The notes beneath the pieces were generated by a model, which was not told the origin of the DNA, searched no databases, and saw only the letters and a list, made by a program, of their open reading frames with translations. From the NCBI RefSeq assembly GCF_031020795.1, contig NZ_JAVHJP010000004.1:130073-194072 (forward strand): DNA of 64,000 nt. Reading direction: 5' to 3'. Positions 11,995 to 19,510 of the stretch are shown here, one piece after another. This DNA is from Hydrogenophaga pseudoflava. Its GTDB lineage: Bacteria > Pseudomonadota > Gammaproteobacteria > Burkholderiales > Burkholderiaceae_C. Numbering within the stretch: the stretch's first letter is position 1; every line of letters begins with the position of its first letter. Both the position numbers and the translations under genes were made by a program.

Positions 11995-12046
11995 GTTGCA
12001 ACTCAATTGCAATAGCGTGGATGTTAACGCAACATTGTTGCAATAA
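11995..12046. promoter_or_regulatory. Likely Zur operators between znuC and zur
   Basis: The 90-base znuC-zur gap contains several related short palindromes: GTTGCAAC (11995-12002), ATTGCAAT (12006-12013) and GCAACATTGTTGC (12029-12041, perfect 6-1-6), the last running on into CAATAA. Clusters of dyads like these in an AT-rich divergent control region fit binding by a dimeric Fur-family repressor. That they are Zur boxes is inferred from position between the zinc importer and zur; I cannot match them to a verified consensus. Confidence 0.65.
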
Positions 12047-12058
12047 TGGAGGCCTGCC

Positions 12059-12574
12059 ATGGCGATCCGACCCAGCCCCAAAGAACCAGTGACCGTGCCG
12101 GCCGAGATCCAGACCCGTCTGGAAGCGGCCGGCCTGCGCCGCACCCTGGCCACGCGCGCGGTGCTGGGCCTGTTCCTGGCGAACCCGCAGGGCACGCTCA
12201 GCCATGCCCAGGCCCTGGCCTCGCTCCAGACGCGCGGGCTGGACATCAACCGCGTCACCCTCTACCGGCTGCTGGAACGCCTGGCGGCCTGCGGTGTGCT
12301 GCAGCGCCAGACCGACGACGACGCGCGCACCTGGCGCTTCCGGCTGTCCGACCTGGGGGACGACGGCGCGGCGCCGCGCTTCGAGTGCGACGCCTGCCAC
12401 CGCCAGTTCCGCCTGGCCGGGGCGAGCGAGCCGACGCGGGCCGTGGCCGACGAGCTGATGCGCACGCTGGCCGGTATGGGGCACCGCGGGCTGCGGCTGG
12501 ACATGGCCGTGCACGGCACCTGCGCCGACTGTGCCGATCCCTCGGGCAACCCGGCGACGGAGCCGCACCGGTGA
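12059..12574 (+). CDS. zur: Zinc uptake regulator Zur (Fur family)
   Basis: 171-aa Fur-family repressor. The N-terminal winged helix covers residues 15-90, with the recognition region INRVTLYRLLERLAACGVLQ. The C-terminal dimerisation domain holds two CxxC pairs (CDAC and CADC) that form the structural zinc site, plus ligands such as the His of the AVHG segment. With zinc bound it should shut off the divergent znuCBA genes. It is the first gene of a rightward operon with an ABC transporter, overlapping the next gene by four bases (GTGA), so it probably represses itself and that transporter as well. Confidence 0.9.
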   Translation: MAIRPSPKEPVTVPAEIQTRLEAAGLRRTLATRAVLGLFLANPQGTLSHAQALASLQTRGLDINRVTLYRLLERLAACGVLQRQTDDDARTWRFRLSDLGDDGAAPRFECDACHRQFRLAGASEPTRAVADELMRTLAGMGHRGLRLDMAVHGTCADCADPSGNPATEPHR

Positions 12575-13221
12575 TCGAGACGCGCAGCCTGGCCTTTGCC
12601 TATGCGCAGGCACCGGTTCTGCGCTTCCCCGATGTGACCGTGCCGCAGGGCGGCACGCTGCTGCTGCGCGGGCCCTCGGGCAGCGGCAAGTCGACCTGGC
12701 TGGCCCTGGTGGCCGGCCTGCTGACGCCGGCCTCGGGCCAGGTGGTGGTGGCCGGGCAGGCGGTGCATGCGCTGGCCGGCGCCGCGCGGGACGGCTGGCG
12801 CGCGCGCACCCTGGGTTTTCTGCCCCAGAAGCTGTTCCTCAGCGAGGCGCTGTCGGTGGCCGACAACCTGGGGCTGGTGTTCTTCGCCACCGGCCAGGCG
12901 GTGGACCACGGCGCCATTCACCGCGCGCTGGCCGCGCTGGACCTGTCCGCGCTGGCGGGCCGCAAACCTTCGCAGCTCTCGGGCGGCCAGGCGCAGCGGG
13001 TGGCGCTGGCGCGGGCACTGCTGTTGCAGCCCAAGGTGCTGCTGGTCGACGAACCCACGGCCAGCCTGGACGACGAGGCCTGCGCGGCCGCGCTGGACCT
13101 GCTGCAGCGCAGCGCCGCCGCGGCCGGCGCGACGCTGGTGATCTCGACCCACGACGCGCGTGTGGTGCAGGCCCTGCCGGAGGCGCAGACACTGCGGCTG
13201 GCGCGGGAGGGCACGGCGTGA
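12571..13221 (+). CDS. ABC transporter ATP-binding protein, MacB/LolD type, in the zur operon
   Basis: 216 aa. Walker A GPSGSGKST, signature LSGGQAQR, Walker B VLLVDEPT and the D-loop SLDDEA are all intact; the overall shape (about 220 aa, TxSLD) is that of the LolD/MacB group which drives FtsX-like permeases. The GTG start overlaps the zur stop and its own stop overlaps the permease start, so the three genes are tightly coupled. In Pseudomonas a similar ATPase/permease/DUF3299 set (PA4064-PA4066) is Zur-controlled, which supports a zinc-related role. Confidence 0.88.
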   Translation: MIETRSLAFAYAQAPVLRFPDVTVPQGGTLLLRGPSGSGKSTWLALVAGLLTPASGQVVVAGQAVHALAGAARDGWRARTLGFLPQKLFLSEALSVADNLGLVFFATGQAVDHGAIHRALAALDLSALAGRKPSQLSGGQAQRVALARALLLQPKVLLVDEPTASLDDEACAAALDLLQRSAAAAGATLVISTHDARVVQALPEAQTLRLAREGTA

Positions 13222-14429
13222 AAGTGTTGAGCCTGTCCTGGCGCTACCTCTGGTCGCGCCCGCTGTCCACGGCGCTGAACCTGCTGCTGCTCACACTCGG
13301 GCTGGCCTCCATGGCCTTCGTGCTGATCGCGCAGCACCAGGTGGACAGGGCCTTCGAGCGCGACCTGCAGGGCATCGACGCGGTGGTCGGCGCCAAGGGC
13401 AGCCCGATGCAGCTGATCCTCGCCGGCGTGTTCCACATCGACGTGCCGCCGGGCAACATCCCGCTGGAGGAGGTGAAGAAGCTGCAGGCCCACCCGCAGG
13501 TGGCGCAGCTGATCCCGCTGAGCCTGGGTGACAACCTGCAGGGCTTTCGCATCGTCGGCACCACGCCGGACTATGCGGCGCACTACGGCGCGACCCTGGC
13601 GCAGGGCGCGTTCTGGACCGCGCCGATGCAGGCCGTGCTGGGGGCCCAGGTGGCGCGCAGCACCGGTCTGGTCTCGGGCCGGTCCTTCGTCGGCGCACAT
13701 GGCCTGGGCAGCGGCGGCGCCATGCACGGCGAGGCGCTCTATGCGGTGAGCGGCGTGCTCGCGCCCTGCGGCTGCGTGCTCGACCGCCTGGTGCTCACGG
13801 CCACCGAATCGGTCTGGAAGGTGCACGACGACATGCACGCCACCGAGGACATGGACGAGGAAGACCGCGCGGCCATCGAGGCCGACCGCGAGATCACGAT
13901 GGCCCTGATCCGCTACCGCACGCCGCTGGCCGCGGCGAGTTTTCCACGCTTCATCAACGACAGCACGCCCATGCAGGCGGCCTCGCCGGCGGTGGAGATC
14001 ACGCGCCTGCTGAGCATGGTGGGCGTCGGCACGCGCGTGCTGCAGGGCCTGGGCGCGGTGCTGCTGGCGGTGGCCGGGCTGTCCGTGTTCATCGCGCTCT
14101 GGGGCGCGGTGCGCGAGCGCCGGCACGACCTGGCGATGTTGCGCATGCTCGGCGCGCCGCCGGCCCGCGTGGGCGCGCTGGTGCTGTGCGAGTCGCTGTG
14201 GCTGGCGCTGATGGCCTGCGCGCTGGGTCTGCTGTCGGCGCATGGGCTGACCGCGCTGATGGGGCAGATGTTGATGGACCAGCAGTCGCTGGCCATCACG
14301 GGCTGGCAGTGGGTTCCCGCCGAAGGCTGGGTGCCGCTGCTGGCCCTGGGGGTGGCGGTGGTGGCGGCGCTGGTGCCGGCCGCCAGCGCCTATCGGGTCG
14401 ACGTGACCCAGTTGTTGAACACGAGGTGA
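13218..14429 (+). CDS. FtsX/MacB-type ABC transporter permease in the zur operon
   Basis: 403 aa with one N-terminal membrane segment, a large periplasmic domain (about residues 45-270) and three C-terminal segments, the MacB/FtsX topology. The C-terminal block RERRHDLAMLRMLGAPPARVGALVLCES is the usual FtsX coupling region. The periplasmic part has CGC and an acidic His-containing stretch (HDDMHATEDMDEED), a candidate metal-contact site. Type VII ABC systems act by mechanotransmission on periplasmic partners rather than as channels, so this pair may load or strip zinc from a periplasmic protein. GTG start overlaps the preceding stop. Confidence 0.87.
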   Translation: MKVLSLSWRYLWSRPLSTALNLLLLTLGLASMAFVLIAQHQVDRAFERDLQGIDAVVGAKGSPMQLILAGVFHIDVPPGNIPLEEVKKLQAHPQVAQLIPLSLGDNLQGFRIVGTTPDYAAHYGATLAQGAFWTAPMQAVLGAQVARSTGLVSGRSFVGAHGLGSGGAMHGEALYAVSGVLAPCGCVLDRLVLTATESVWKVHDDMHATEDMDEEDRAAIEADREITMALIRYRTPLAAASFPRFINDSTPMQAASPAVEITRLLSMVGVGTRVLQGLGAVLLAVAGLSVFIALWGAVRERRHDLAMLRMLGAPPARVGALVLCESLWLALMACALGLLSAHGLTALMGQMLMDQQSLAITGWQWVPAEGWVPLLALGVAVVAALVPAASAYRVDVTQLLNTR

Positions 14430-14434
14430 ATCCG

Positions 14435-14677
14435 ATGAAAAAAGCCGTTCTCTTCCTGGCCCTGTCGGCTGTCATGACGACCGCCGCGGTGGCGCAGCAC
14501 TCCGACAAGGAGCTGCAGGAAGACATCCAGCGCCACCGCGCCATGGCCGCGGCCCACGAGGGCGCGGCCAAGTGCCTGGAGAGCAAGAAGGACGAGAAGG
14601 TCTGCATGGCGGAACTTCAGGCGGCCTGCAAGGGTCTGGCGATTGGCAAATACTGTGGGATGAAACACGGGCACTGA
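14435..14677 (+). CDS. Small secreted Cys/His-rich protein of the zinc operon
   Basis: 80 aa with a clear signal peptide (MKKAVLFLALSAVMTTAAVAQ) leaving a mature chain of about 60 residues. It contains four cysteines (positions 47, 57, 65, 74), several His in the first half and ends in MKHGH. I do not recognise the family. The gene follows the FtsX-like permease by five bases with GAGGTGA as ribosome binding site and precedes the DUF3299 gene, so it probably belongs to the zinc operon. It could be a periplasmic metal carrier or chaperone; disulfide bonding of the four cysteines is the alternative. Confidence 0.75.
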   Translation: MKKAVLFLALSAVMTTAAVAQHSDKELQEDIQRHRAMAAAHEGAAKCLESKKDEKVCMAELQAACKGLAIGKYCGMKHGH

Positions 14678-14689
14678 GACCCAACCCCG

Positions 14690-14790
14690 CGTGGGCTGGA
14701 GCAACCCCCGCGCCGCGCTTCGCGCGTCACCCCCTCAAGGGGGCAACGCCTGCGGCCTGGCGAAGCCAGTTCCGCGGCGTTCTCGACTGA
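14690..14790. repeat. Intergenic GC-rich repeat of Comamonadaceae type
   Basis: About 100 bases made of adjoining small dyads, including CGCGC/GCGCG around CTTC and CCCCCT-CA-AGGGGG (14730-14743), ending in CTGGCGAAGCC. This wording closely resembles a dispersed intergenic repeat I know from Acidovorax- and Hydrogenophaga-like genomes; only this copy is present in the window. It separates the 80-aa gene from the DUF3299 gene and may act as a weak attenuator or mRNA stabiliser. Confidence 0.55.
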
Positions 14791-14806
14791 AGTCCTTGCT
14801 CTCGAT

Positions 14807-15367
14807 ATGAATCCACTTTTCCGTTGCGCGCTCTCCTCGCTGGCTTGTGTTTCCGGGCTGGCGTGGGCTCAGCTGACCTCGCCCATCGGTACGCCGGCTG
14901 CGACGGGCAGCGGTGCCTCGGCGCCCGCGCCCGCCGTGCCACCCCATGTGCAGGGGCAAGGGCCGGGGGTGCACAGCCCGCTGTCGCCGTTTGCGCCGCT
15001 CAAGCCGCGCGAGGACGTGGTGCCGTGGTCGGTGCTCACCGACATCAGGACCGAGGTGAAGAACAAGCGCATCACGCCGGTCTATACGCAGGCCGTGCAG
15101 GCGCTGAACCAGAAGACGCAGAAGGTGCAGGGCTTCATGCTGCCGCTGGGGCCGGGCGAGCAGCAGCGCCACTTCCTGCTGGCCTCGGTGCCGCCGACCT
15201 GCTCGTTCTGCACGCCGGGCGGCCCGGAAAGCATGATCGAGATCCGCACGCGCGAGCCGGTGAAGTACAGCCTCAACGCGGTGGTGGTCGAGGGCAAGTT
15301 CCACGTGCTGCAGAACGACCCCTACGGCCTGTACTACCGCATGACCGAAGCGGTCGGCGTCAAGTAG
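14807..15367 (+). CDS. DUF3299 secreted protein of the zinc module
   Basis: 186 aa. Signal peptide (residues 1-21, AWAQ), a Pro/Ala/Ser-rich linker, then a compact domain (about 65-186) with the DUF3299 hallmarks: VQGFMLPL, the cysteine motif PPTCSFCTPGGP and a closing segment YGLYYRMTEAV. DUF3299 proteins are periplasmic, often with a CxxC/Cys-Pro motif that could bind metal. Related proteins sit beside Zur-regulated MacB-type transporters in Pseudomonas (PA4066). Function is unknown; the context argues for zinc handling outside the inner membrane. Ends eight bases into the convergent neighbour. Confidence 0.8.
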   Translation: MNPLFRCALSSLACVSGLAWAQLTSPIGTPAATGSGASAPAPAVPPHVQGQGPGVHSPLSPFAPLKPREDVVPWSVLTDIRTEVKNKRITPVYTQAVQALNQKTQKVQGFMLPLGPGEQQRHFLLASVPPTCSFCTPGGPESMIEIRTREPVKYSLNAVVVEGKFHVLQNDPYGLYYRMTEAVGVK

Positions 15368-16217
15368 CCGGCGTGTAGGCCATGGGCGGTGGGGTGAACA
15401 CCGCGCCGTCCAGACCCGTCGCCATCGCGCCCATCCACAACGCCGCGTAAAGCGCGACGAACAGCCACAGCCCCGCACGGCCGCGGCCCGCGGCCGCCAG
15501 CAGCGCACCCACGAAGGGGATGAACTGCTGGGCGTGCATGCCGACAAAGTGCGCCGGCCGCAGGTCACCGCCGCCCAGGTGCCAGCCCACCACCGGCAGC
15601 CCCGCGCCCGACGGCGGCTGCACCGAGCCGAGCAAGCCGCCGGCACCGGCGCCCAGCACGAAGGTCAGCACCAGCCCCAGCACCACGGAGGCCCGCCACA
15701 CCGGCGACAGATCGGTGCGGCCGTGGTGCGCGATGCGCCAGGCCAGCACCGGCTGCGTGGCCGTCATTGCCAGCGCGCCCAGCCCCATGAGCGTGTACAT
15801 CACCTGGTGGAACGGGCTGCTGAAGTTGAAGTGCGAGGCCTGCCCCAGCGCCGCCTGCAGCGTGATGTAGACGACCTCGAACAGGCCGGCGCCCAGGGCC
15901 ACCGCGACCAGCGCACGCACGCTGGCGTGGCGCCGCTGAGCCTCGGGCAGCAGGCCGATGAACCAGGCGGTGCTCAGCCAGAACAGACCGATCGAAGCCA
16001 TGAACTTCAGCGGCTTCACCCAGACATTGACGTCGCGCACGGTGCGCTCGTCCAGGCCGAGCGCCACCATCGCCGGCAGCATGGCGGCCCAGATCAGCAG
16101 GGCTGCAATGGAGAGGGTGCGCTGGCGCTCGAGGGCTTCGCGCAACAGTGCCGACGGTGCGAAGGAATGCGCACGGTCGGGTGCGATGGCAAGGGCGAGG
16201 GCAGAGGCGGGTTTCAC
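15360..16217 (-). CDS. Polytopic membrane protein of unknown function, partner of ABA4-like protein
   Basis: 285 aa with about seven hydrophobic segments. Distinctive blocks are VNVWVKPLKFMASIGLFWLS near residue 70 and RPAHFVGMHAQQFIPF near residue 220, whose paired His and Gln inside a membrane helix suggest a cofactor, redox or lipid-binding site. I cannot assign a named family. Its GTG start overlaps the stop of the ABA4-like gene by four bases, so the two are made together. Expression is probably controlled by the divergent TetR gene. Confidence 0.78.
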   Translation of the reverse strand: MKPASALALAIAPDRAHSFAPSALLREALERQRTLSIAALLIWAAMLPAMVALGLDERTVRDVNVWVKPLKFMASIGLFWLSTAWFIGLLPEAQRRHASVRALVAVALGAGLFEVVYITLQAALGQASHFNFSSPFHQVMYTLMGLGALAMTATQPVLAWRIAHHGRTDLSPVWRASVVLGLVLTFVLGAGAGGLLGSVQPPSGAGLPVVGWHLGGGDLRPAHFVGMHAQQFIPFVGALLAAAGRGRAGLWLFVALYAALWMGAMATGLDGAVFTPPPMAYTPAT

Positions 16218-16666
16218 GGGGCGACTCCGGTGGAGGTGGAGGGAATGGCGGCACGGCGGGCACTGCGGACCAGGGCAAAGGCCAGCAGGCCCAGCGGTCC
16301 GAACAGGAAGCACAGCACCAGCAGCGGGACGAGCAGGGCGTGCGGCCAGCCCAGGCGCGCGGCCTCGGCGGCGATCCAGCTGCCGACGAACAGGTCGAAC
16401 GCCAGGTAGTGCACCCAGCCGGCGACCAGCACGCCGGGCACATCGAACAGCGCCCGCACCTCGGCCGGACTGCCGAAGCCGCCTTCGCCGCGCCAGTGGG
16501 CCAGCAGCATCAGGGCGTAGACGGCGGACAGCAGCAACGGCACCGCGCGGCCAGAGAGCCAGCGCACCCGAGCGCTCCAGGGGGCCCGCGCGGGCGACGC
16601 AGTCAGGGCGATCCAGGCCAGCAGCGCCAGCCCGTTGCAAAGTGAAAACACGGCATCTGGGGACAT
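16214..16666 (-). CDS. ABA4-like (DUF4281) membrane protein
   Basis: 150 aa, four membrane segments. The block HYLAFDLFVGSWIAAEAARLG is the signature of the ABA4-like family, named after the plant protein needed for neoxanthin formation; bacterial members have no proven activity. First gene of a two-gene leftward unit with the polytopic protein that follows. The start ATG lies 34 bases from a TetR-type palindrome, so repression by the divergent regulator is likely. Confidence 0.82.
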   Translation of the reverse strand: MSPDAVFSLCNGLALLAWIALTASPARAPWSARVRWLSGRAVPLLLSAVYALMLLAHWRGEGGFGSPAEVRALFDVPGVLVAGWVHYLAFDLFVGSWIAAEAARLGWPHALLVPLLVLCFLFGPLGLLAFALVRSARRAAIPSTSTGVAP

Positions 16667-16700
16667 CGGGCACTCCTGGACAGGGCGTGGTGGAATGAAC

Positions 16701-16750
16701 TAGACAGTGTCTGGTGCGGCATCCTATGGATTCGACTTGACACTGTCAAG
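16701..16750. promoter_or_regulatory. Two TetR-type operators
   Basis: Two related palindromes in the gap between the ABA4-like gene and the TetR gene: AGACA-G-TGTCT (16702-16712) and the perfect 15-base CTTGACACTGTCAAG (16736-16750). Both share the GACAnTGTC core, 34 bases apart centre to centre, and each sits close to one of the divergent starts. This is the pattern expected for a TetR dimer controlling both directions. The second site contains TTGACA and may overlap a -35 element. Confidence 0.75.
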
Positions 16751-16767
16751 TGGTGCACACTCGGGCC

Positions 16768-17385
16768 ATGTCGCCCCGTTCCACCGACCCTGCACAGCCC
16801 GACCTGAAACAGCGCATCCTCGACGCCGCCGAGCACCTGCTCGAGGCCGAGGGGCTGGCGGCGCTGTCCATGCGCGAAGTCGCGCGCCGCAGCGGCGTGA
16901 CCCATCAGGCGCCGTACCACCACTTCGCCGACCGCGAGGCCATCCTGGCCGAACTGGTGATGCGCGGTTTCACCGAGCTCACCGCCCGGCTGGCGCAGGT
17001 CAACGATCAGATATCCACAGTGGGCCGGCTGGAGGCGGGCATCGCCTCAGGGCTGGCCTACGTCGGCTACGCGATCGATCACCCGGGTGTGTTCCGGGTG
17101 ATGTTCCGGCCGGAGCTCTGTGACGTCAGCCGCTTTCCCGAGGCCCAGAAGTCGGGCGCCTCGGCCTATGCGCAGCTGGAGCGCCTGGTGTCGGAAATCC
17201 ACGGCGCCGGGCAGGTGGCGCCGCTCGCCATGGTCTATTGGTCGCAGGTGCATGGCCTGGCCTGCCTGGTCATCGACGGGCCGGTGGGCGTGCAGTTGCC
17301 CGGCGCCGCCGAACGACGGGCGTTTGCCCGCTCGGTACTCGAGCCCTTTGCGCGCCAGATGCTGGCCCCGGCCGGGCAGGGTTGA
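16768..17385 (+). CDS. TetR/AcrR family transcriptional regulator
   Basis: 205 aa. The N-terminal helix-turn-helix is ILDAAEHLLEAEGLAALSMREVARRSGVTHQAPYHHFADREAIL-like (residues about 15-60), followed by an all-helical ligand domain of the TetR_C_33/WHG type. The ATG start was preferred to a GTG six codons upstream because the GTG overlaps the operator palindrome. It probably represses itself and the divergent membrane pair; the ligand is unknown. The AEC transporter follows in the same direction after 24 bases and may be part of the same transcript. Confidence 0.88.
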   Translation: MSPRSTDPAQPDLKQRILDAAEHLLEAEGLAALSMREVARRSGVTHQAPYHHFADREAILAELVMRGFTELTARLAQVNDQISTVGRLEAGIASGLAYVGYAIDHPGVFRVMFRPELCDVSRFPEAQKSGASAYAQLERLVSEIHGAGQVAPLAMVYWSQVHGLACLVIDGPVGVQLPGAAERRAFARSVLEPFARQMLAPAGQG

Positions 17386-17409
17386 CGGGGCGCGGGTAGC
17401 ATCGCCCGG

Positions 17410-18366
17410 GTGAACCTCGCCAGCCACCCCGTCGTCGCCTCCCTCACCCCCGTCTTCCTGCTGATCGCCCTGGGCTATTTCGCCGGGAGAAGAGACTGGA
17501 TCCGCGAATCCGCGGTGCGGGACCTCTCCAACCTGGTTTTCCTGCTGCTGATCCCCGCGCTGCTGTTCCGCACCATGAGCGGCGTGCACGTCGAGGCGCT
17601 GGACCTGCGGCCGCTCGCTGCGTATTTCCCGGCCGCGTTGCTGCTGCTCATCGTGTCCATCGCCTGGCGGGGCTTCAACCGGACGAGCGTGGTGATGGCC
17701 CTGGGCGGGGTGTTCTCCAACATGGTGATGATCGGCATCACCCTGGTCGAGCTGGCCTACGGCAAGGATGCGCTGGTGACGCTGCTGACCCTGGTGTCGG
17801 TGCACGCGCTGATCCTGCTCACCGTCGGCTCCGTGGTGCTGGAGCTGGTGGTGGCGCGCGAGGCGCGTGAGGGCGGCGAGCGCGCGCCCCATGTGCTGGA
17901 GACCGCCTGGTCGGCCTTCAAGGGCGCGCTGATCCACCCGATTCCGCTGCCCATCATCAGTGGCCTGCTGTTCGCCCAGACGGGCTGGAGCTTGCCGGCG
18001 GTGGTCGACAAGCCGCTGCAGCTGCTGGGCAGCGCTTTCGGCCCGCTGGCCCTGGTGCTGGTGGGTGTGACGCTGGCGCGCACGCCGCTGGGCGGCCACC
18101 TGAAGCCGGCGCTCTGGATCACGGCGTCCAAGAACCTGCTGCTGCCGCTGTTGGTCGGGGTGTCGGCCTGGGCCTGGGGCATCACCGGACTGCCGCTCAC
18201 GGTCATGGTGGTCGCTGCGGCGCTGCCCATGGGCGCCAACGTCTTCCTGTTCGCGCAGCGCTACGAGGTCGCCGAGGGACTCACGACCGCCGCCATGGGG
18301 CTGTCGACGGTGCTGGCTCTGTTCACCCTCACCATCGTGATGCTGGTGATGTCCTGGGTGAGCTGA
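17410..18366 (+). CDS. AEC family (auxin efflux carrier-like) transporter
   Basis: 318 aa with ten hydrophobic segments in two five-helix halves, the BART-superfamily fold of AEC carriers; bacterial members move malonate, malate or similar small acids. The N-terminus PVFLLIALGYFAGR and the mid-protein HPIPLPIISGLL are typical of the family. GTG start, 24 bases after the TetR gene. Its stop touches the end of the convergent TM2 gene. Substrate not predictable. Confidence 0.87.
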   Translation: MNLASHPVVASLTPVFLLIALGYFAGRRDWIRESAVRDLSNLVFLLLIPALLFRTMSGVHVEALDLRPLAAYFPAALLLLIVSIAWRGFNRTSVVMALGGVFSNMVMIGITLVELAYGKDALVTLLTLVSVHALILLTVGSVVLELVVAREAREGGERAPHVLETAWSAFKGALIHPIPLPIISGLLFAQTGWSLPAVVDKPLQLLGSAFGPLALVLVGVTLARTPLGGHLKPALWITASKNLLLPLLVGVSAWAWGITGLPLTVMVVAAALPMGANVFLFAQRYEVAEGLTTAAMGLSTVLALFTLTIVMLVMSWVS

Positions 18367-18822
18367 TCACTGACTGATCTTGCGCGCTTCCTCGACCTGG
18401 TATTCGAAGTAGCGCTGGATGCCGAAGGCCAGACTGCCCATGAAGGCGATGGTGCCGACCAGCAGGCTCAGGACCAGCGCGCCGATGGTCAGCCAGTTGG
18501 TGGCGCCGGCGCTGTCCTCGGCGGGCTGCTGCGGGTTGAACCAGCCGTTCCAGCGCGGGCGGTCGCTGAGCGCGTACACGATGCCCGCCAGGCAACTGGT
18601 GGCGATGCTCATCCCCAGAAAAGGAATCAGCAGCCACGACAGCACGTCGTCCTGCCCCAGGCTGCGCACCCGCTCGACGCCCCACCACCCCAGCGCGGAA
18701 GCGATGGGGTGCAGCCAGCCGATCCAGTCGCCCAGGCCGCGCAGGTAGAAACGGTGCAGGCCCATATGGCCACCCAGGACGGCCAGCCACACGGTCAGGG
18801 TCTTGTTCTTGGGGCGGCTCAT
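18367..18822 (-). CDS. TM2 domain-containing membrane protein
   Basis: 151 aa. The N-terminal part (KTLTVWLAVLGGHMGLHRFYLRGLGDWIGWLH) is the TM2 two-helix domain with its glycine-rich, basic loop; two more hydrophobic segments follow at about 60-85 and 110-130. Role unknown. Its ATG overlaps the stop of the GNAT gene upstream (ATGA), so the two are translationally coupled. Confidence 0.85.
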   Translation of the reverse strand: MSRPKNKTLTVWLAVLGGHMGLHRFYLRGLGDWIGWLHPIASALGWWGVERVRSLGQDDVLSWLLIPFLGMSIATSCLAGIVYALSDRPRWNGWFNPQQPAEDSAGATNWLTIGALVLSLLVGTIAFMGSLAFGIQRYFEYQVEEARKISQ

Positions 18823-19349
18823 GCCGCGGCCTCGGGCGGGGTGCGGTCGCCCTCGCCGATGGCGCGCTGCATCATCACGATGTCGAGCCAGCGACCGAAC
18901 TTCCAGCCGCAGGCCTGGACGATGCCCACCTGTTCGAAGCCCAGTGCCTTGTGCACACCGATGGAGCCGGCGTTGCCCGAGTCACCGATCACCGCCATCA
19001 CCTTGCGGATGCCGCCGCGCTCCAGCGTGGCCAGGAGCTCGGCCAGCAGCGCGCGGCCCAGGCCCTTGCCGGCGGCCTCGGGCGCGAGGTAGATGGAGTC
19101 TTCGACCGAAAAGCGGTACGCCGGCCGCGGTTTGAACCAGTTGCCATAGGCATAGCCCAGCACCTCGCCCGCCTCCTCGACCACCAGCCAGGGTAGGCCC
19201 TTGGACAGCACGTCGGCCCGGCGCGCGGTCATCTCTTCCAGGGTGGGCGGGGTGGTCTCGAAGGTGCCCGTGCCGTGCAGCACATGGTGGGCGTAGATGC
19301 GGGTGATGGCGGGCAGGTCGTGCTCGGTGCTGGGGCGGATCAGGGGCAT
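18819..19349 (-). CDS. GNAT N-acetyltransferase of the phosphinothricin acetyltransferase group
   Basis: 176 aa. The order IRPSTEHDLPAITRIYAHHV, GTGTFETTPPT, GYAYGNWFKPRPAYRFSVEDSIYL and the acetyl-CoA loop APEAAGKGLGRALL is that of the Pat/Bar/MddA group, which acetylates phosphinothricin, methionine sulfone or methionine sulfoximine. In a chromosomal setting the natural substrate is more likely a methionine derivative or another small amine. Coupled to the TM2 gene downstream. Confidence 0.88.
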   Translation of the reverse strand: MPLIRPSTEHDLPAITRIYAHHVLHGTGTFETTPPTLEEMTARRADVLSKGLPWLVVEEAGEVLGYAYGNWFKPRPAYRFSVEDSIYLAPEAAGKGLGRALLAELLATLERGGIRKVMAVIGDSGNAGSIGVHKALGFEQVGIVQACGWKFGRWLDIVMMQRAIGEGDRTPPEAAA

Positions 19350-19370
19350 GGGAGAGCGAAAAAGGAGGGC

Positions 19371-19398
19371 TTGGGTTTCAGAGCCAGCCGGCTATAAT
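19371..19398 (+). promoter_or_regulatory. Promoter of the rpsP ribosomal operon
   Basis: TTGGGT (-35), 16-base spacer and a perfect TATAAT (19393-19398). It lies about 113 bases before the rpsP start, leaving a leader of roughly 105 bases. This is the only strong sigma-70-like promoter in the gap. Confidence 0.8.
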
Positions 19399-19404
19399 GG
19401 CAGG

Positions 19405-19510
19405 CTTTGCAGCGTTTCGCTGGCCGGGTGGTCAGTCGTGTGTCTCAAGCGCTGCGAGAAAACACCGTCACGCGTTGTGCCGGTGTTCACCACCACCCGA
19501 AGGATAAATC
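19405..19510 (+). ncRNA. Structured 5' leader of rpsP (candidate ribosomal protein leader)
   Basis: Three helices can be drawn. Helix one is CAGCG-TTT-CGCTG (19410-19422). Helix two is a perfect 8-bp long-range pairing of CGGGTGGT (19425-19432) with ACCACCCG (19492-19499), which lies directly against the AAGGA ribosome binding site. Helix three, enclosed by helix two, is AACACCG-t-CAC-GCGTT-GTG-c-CGGTGTT (19461-19487). Formation of helix two would place the start of the binding site beside a stem, a layout suited to feedback by S16 or another product of the operon. The regulation is an inference; the pairings are visible. Confidence 0.55.
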
